DNA of 7,789 nucleotides from JAZDLC01 sp043802345. GTDB lineage: Bacteria > Planctomycetota > B15-G4 > JADJEK01. The DNA lies in assembly GCA_043802345.1 (NCBI GenBank), contig JAZDLC010000025.1, positions 1 to 7,789 on the forward strand, in the 5' to 3' direction. The notes beneath the pieces were generated by a model. That model was not told the origin of the DNA and ran no database searches. It saw only the letters and a list, made by a program, of their open reading frames with translations. Shown here piece after piece: positions 5,338-7,789 of this stretch (the first letter of the stretch is position 1; each line of letters opens with the position of its first letter). Position numbers and translations under genes: made by a program.

Positions 5338-7789
5338 TCAGGGCCTGGGCCAGTTGCAGTAGGTGCACACGTTCACGGCACGGCTCATCCAATAGTCCTG
5401 GGGCTTTCCGTCCGCCAGGGGGTGCTCCCCGCCGAGCCCGGTTCGCGGACAGTAGCAGCCGCCACACACGGGGCAGGGTTCGGTTCCGGCGACCTTCCCC
5501 TCCTCGTTCAACAGGCAACGGACCGCGGTCCGGTCTTCCGGACAGATCACGAGCCACTCCGTGGTCGCGTTTCCCGTGGGGTCGGTCAGGGTGACCTCGA
5601 TCGGCGAGTTGGTGGGACCTGCCGCGGACTTCCAGTTGGTGCGCTCCTTCAGCGAGCCCGAAACCCTGGCCAGGATCGTCTCCGCTGTCAGCAGCTCTTC
5701 ACCGAGCGCGACCCCCTCGACCACCAGATCCTGGAGCGGTTCGGACGGCACGATCGACAACATCAGCACCCCATCCCGTTCCTGAAAACGGAACTTCGCG
5801 GTGGGAGGCTCAATGTCGACGCCGTGAGCCAGGGGCATCGGCTCTGACCGGTTTCCCGCCAGGTCGGTCAGGACCAGCGTGTACGCCTCGCCCGGCTTCG
5901 GCTCGAGGCCCTTCGCCATGAAACCGTTCCCGGAGAGAAGACCAATCTCCTGGCCGTTGCACGTGGCCAGCTTGAGCGCCTCGTTCGCCTCGCCCTCGAG
6001 CGACACGCTCACCAGGTGGTGGTTTTCGTCGAAGGTCGGCTCGAACCGAGGCGGCTCGCGGAGCGCGGGCGGCGTGCGGTCGACAGTCAGCGTGACGATG
6101 CGCACATCGGCCGGGTTGCCGGCGCGATCAGTGGCGGAAAACTCCAGGACGAGCTCTCCTTCCAACCCGTCCGGCACGGTCACGGAATCGTCGAAGTTGC
6201 CGTTCACTGCCGCGGACGGGCAGTACTCGTCACGCGCCTCCCCGTTCTGGAACAGTCTCCAGCGAATCTCGTCTCCCGGATTTGCATCCTCGACTCGCCC
6301 CTTGATGACGACAGACGACGCATTCGTCAGCAGTCCAGCCTTCGGTTCCGTGATGACCAGCTCGGGCGACTTCGTGTCGGCCACGATTCGAAAGAGGCCA
6401 GCGGCCAGCGGCGAGGTCTCGTCCGGCCAGTACCAGCGGAATTCGTTTTCCAGGTCGCTCAGCGCGACCGTGTGAGTGATTCTGCCGTCCTTGATGGCAA
6501 CTTGCTCCTTGGACTTGCCCTGGGCCAGCCACAGGGAGGAGATGCCCCTCGCTCTCGCCACTTCGACCTGCAGCTCCACGGTCGGCTGTCGTGTCAGGTA
6601 CGTCTCGCCGCTCCCCTCGATCCGCTCCGCCCCCGCGATCTCGGGCGGCATCGGGCTTGGATCCATGCGCGTGACCTGAAGCGTTCCACTCTCATAGGAG
6701 CGGTCCGGAACTTCGACCTCGAACCGGTTGTCCTTGCCGGACAGCGGCACGGAGAGGACGACCTTGCCACCCTCGCCCCAGACGATCCCCACTTCGCCCG
6801 CTGGAAGTTCCGTATCACCGCGTCGCACGACGATCCCGGGTCGATGGTCGTCCGGGGGGGCAGGATTGAATTCCAGGTGGATCTCGACCCGGTCGGCCTC
6901 GGTCTCCTGAGCCTGGTCGAGCTTCTGTCCGCCCTCGCCCGCGAAGAGGCCCGCGATAAGCACCGCCGGAGGCATGCCCAAGGGTGTGCCGGCATTCACC
7001 TGCTCGCCAGGGCCGCCCACACCGGTCCCCACCGAGCTGTCCGCCGTCTGCGCCGGGGTCGGCTGCGGTTGGTTCGCGCCCGTCCTCAAGAAGAAGTAGC
7101 CTGCCGCGATCACCACCACCGCCGCCACCAGCACCGGCCAGAGCGGGCGCCGCCGCTCGCCCTTGCGCAGCTCTTCCAGGAAGGTCCCGATCGACGCCGG
7201 CCGGTCGGCCGGATCGTCTTCCATGCAGTGGGCCAGAGGCTTCCGGAAGGCGCGGGGGAGTAGATTCATCTGCGGCGTGGCCGGCGACCGGTTGGTCAGG
7301 AGCTGATAGAGCGTCTTTCCCAGGGAGTAGATGTCGGAACGGGCGTCCGTCTGGCGGCTGCTGTCATACTGCTCCGGCGGCATGTACAGCGGTGATCCGG
7401 CCCCGCCTCGCGAGGAGGAGAGGGTGGCGTCACCCACCGAGCGGGCCAGGCCGAAGTCGGCCAGCTTCGGCTCGCCGGTCTCCGTCAGCAGGATGTTGTG
7501 CGGCTTGATGTCCCGGTGGATCACACCCTTCGTGTGGGCATACGCCAGTGCGCCGCCGATCTTGAAGGCGATATCCCTCACCTCCGCCGCCGGCAGGCCG
7601 CCCATCTTGTTGAGCCGCTCCCGTAGAGAGCCTCCCGCCGCCCATTCGAGCACCAGATAGTCACCCTGGGCGTCCCGGGCCGGCTGGAGCAACTGCAGGA
7701 TGTGGGGGTGGCTGAGATTGGCGATGCTCTGCGCTTCCCGGAAGAAGCGGGCCAGGGCGTTGGTGCCGGCCCCTTCCTCCTTGAGGAGC
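5338..7789 (-). CDS. transmembrane Hanks-type Ser/Thr kinase with Ig-like ectodomain and Cys-rich tail (5' end outside window)
   Basis: The gene runs off the right edge. The visible part is 816 residues, starting in the N-lobe with an alpha-C-like ARFFREAQSIANLSHPHI (catalytic Glu at visible residue 18). The glycine loop and catalytic Lys are not in view. HRDIKPHN (91-98), DFG (111-113) and PPEQ (137-140) are intact. The activation loop has T122 and S124-S126 as likely phosphosites. A basic flank (RKGERRRP) leads to one hydrophobic helix at about 215-233, so the kinase should be cytoplasmic and the C-terminal ~580 residues extracytoplasmic. A Pro/Gly-rich linker comes first, then beta-rich sequence. 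D-x-(A/T)-G-N motifs at 554, 642 and 736, the first two followed by D-x-x-P-P, are typical of bacterial Ig-like domains. The last ~68 residues carry eight cysteines, including CPVC, CGGC and CTYC, and look like a metal-binding or disulfide-rich module. The role is inferred as envelope signal sensing with cytoplasmic Ser/Thr phosphorylation. Any start codon is beyond 7789; an internal TTG at 7692 would cut the kinase fold and is not a real start. Confidence 0.92.
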   Translation of the reverse strand, partial: LLKEEGAGTNALARFFREAQSIANLSHPHILQLLQPARDAQGDYLVLEWAAGGSLRERLNKMGGLPAAEVRDIAFKIGGALAYAHTKGVIHRDIKPHNILLTETGEPKLADFGLARSVGDATLSSSRGGAGSPLYMPPEQYDSSRQTDARSDIYSLGKTLYQLLTNRSPATPQMNLLPRAFRKPLAHCMEDDPADRPASIGTFLEELRKGERRRPLWPVLVAAVVVIAAGYFFLRTGANQPQPTPAQTADSSVGTGVGGPGEQVNAGTPLGMPPAVLIAGLFAGEGGQKLDQAQETEADRVEIHLEFNPAPPDDHRPGIVVRRGDTELPAGEVGIVWGEGGKVVLSVPLSGKDNRFEVEVPDRSYESGTLQVTRMDPSPMPPEIAGAERIEGSGETYLTRQPTVELQVEVARARGISSLWLAQGKSKEQVAIKDGRITHTVALSDLENEFRWYWPDETSPLAAGLFRIVADTKSPELVITEPKAGLLTNASSVVIKGRVEDANPGDEIRWRLFQNGEARDEYCPSAAVNGNFDDSVTVPDGLEGELVLEFSATDRAGNPADVRIVTLTVDRTPPALREPPRFEPTFDENHHLVSVSLEGEANEALKLATCNGQEIGLLSGNGFMAKGLEPKPGEAYTLVLTDLAGNRSEPMPLAHGVDIEPPTAKFRFQERDGVLMLSIVPSEPLQDLVVEGVALGEELLTAETILARVSGSLKERTNWKSAAGPTNSPIEVTLTDPTGNATTEWLVICPEDRTAVRCLLNEEGKVAGTEPCPVCGGCYCPRTGLGGEHPLADGKPQDYWMSRAVNVCTYCNWPRP

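Noticed and set aside
5326..5351. Possible terminator hairpin between the lipoprotein and kinase 2
   Set aside because: Only four-base stems (CAGG/CCTG, GGCC/GGCC) with poor loops and no T-run could be found.
4848..5557. Minus-strand frames opposite the lipoprotein (4848-5294 and 4958-5557)
   Set aside because: They overlap a gene with a clear signal peptide and lipobox and the end of kinase 2; the translations look like GC-bias shadows.
6016..7263. A 415-codon plus-strand open frame opposite kinase 2
   Set aside because: It is antisense to the ectodomain and membrane segment of kinase 2. It shows low-complexity Arg/His/Asp-rich composition, no start context and no domain.
7430..7692. TTG at 7692 as the start of kinase 2
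   Set aside because: The same frame continues upstream to the window edge with a conserved kinase alpha-C helix and HPHI motif, so a start at 7692 would remove essential parts of the domain. The gene is simply cut by the window.
1..7789. tRNA, rRNA, CRISPR array, insertion sequence or attachment site
   Set aside because: No cloverleaf-like segment, spaced direct repeats, transposase-like frame or terminal inverted repeats were seen on either strand.

Overview
The window is GC-rich, densely coding bacterial DNA. It carries two large Hanks-type Ser/Thr kinases with different extra domains, an ECF sigma factor of the 'Sig-70_X6 / Sigma70_ECF' type, a lipoprotein and a decayed MATE transporter. 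Many TPR-tailed kinases together with this sigma subfamily are typical of Acidobacteriota, Planctomycetota and related candidate phyla. An acidobacterial-like organism is my best guess; this rests on gene content only and no species can be named.

Layout. Bases 1-260 hold no convincing gene, only a short open frame running in from the left edge and a small perfect hairpin. Bases 261-1339 (+) hold a MATE-family efflux transporter pseudogene. It appears to have lost about 60 residues after the first helix and about 50 residues plus the reading frame in the middle, and it has a clipped C-terminus. It converges on, and shares the bases CTAG (1336-1339) with, the 3' end of an ECF sigma factor (1336-1912, -). 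That sigma gene is full length apart from one surplus base in a run of six C/G at 1494-1499. Ten bases upstream on the minus strand lies its likely operon partner, an 844-residue kinase with one membrane segment and kinesin-light-chain-like TPRs (1923-4457, -). About 108 bases separate that kinase from a divergent, unrecognised outer-membrane-type lipoprotein (4566-5333, +). The lipoprotein converges, with a 4-base gap, on a second kinase (5338 to beyond 7789, -). The second kinase carries one membrane segment, an extracytoplasmic region with Ig-like repeats and an eight-cysteine C-terminal tail.

How the genes may work together. Kinase 1 and the sigma factor look co-transcribed, which suggests a phosphorylation-linked transcriptional switch in which the TPRs recruit a partner or substrate. 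Kinase 2 looks like a transmembrane receptor kinase with an ectodomain that could sense an envelope signal. The lipoprotein between the two kinases is a plausible envelope neighbour, but nothing in the sequence ties it functionally to either. I see no RNA genes, CRISPR array, insertion sequence or attachment site. The most noteworthy items are the eroded MATE gene, the homopolymer frameshift in the sigma factor, the kinase-before-sigma gene order, and the cysteine-rich ectodomain tail of kinase 2.
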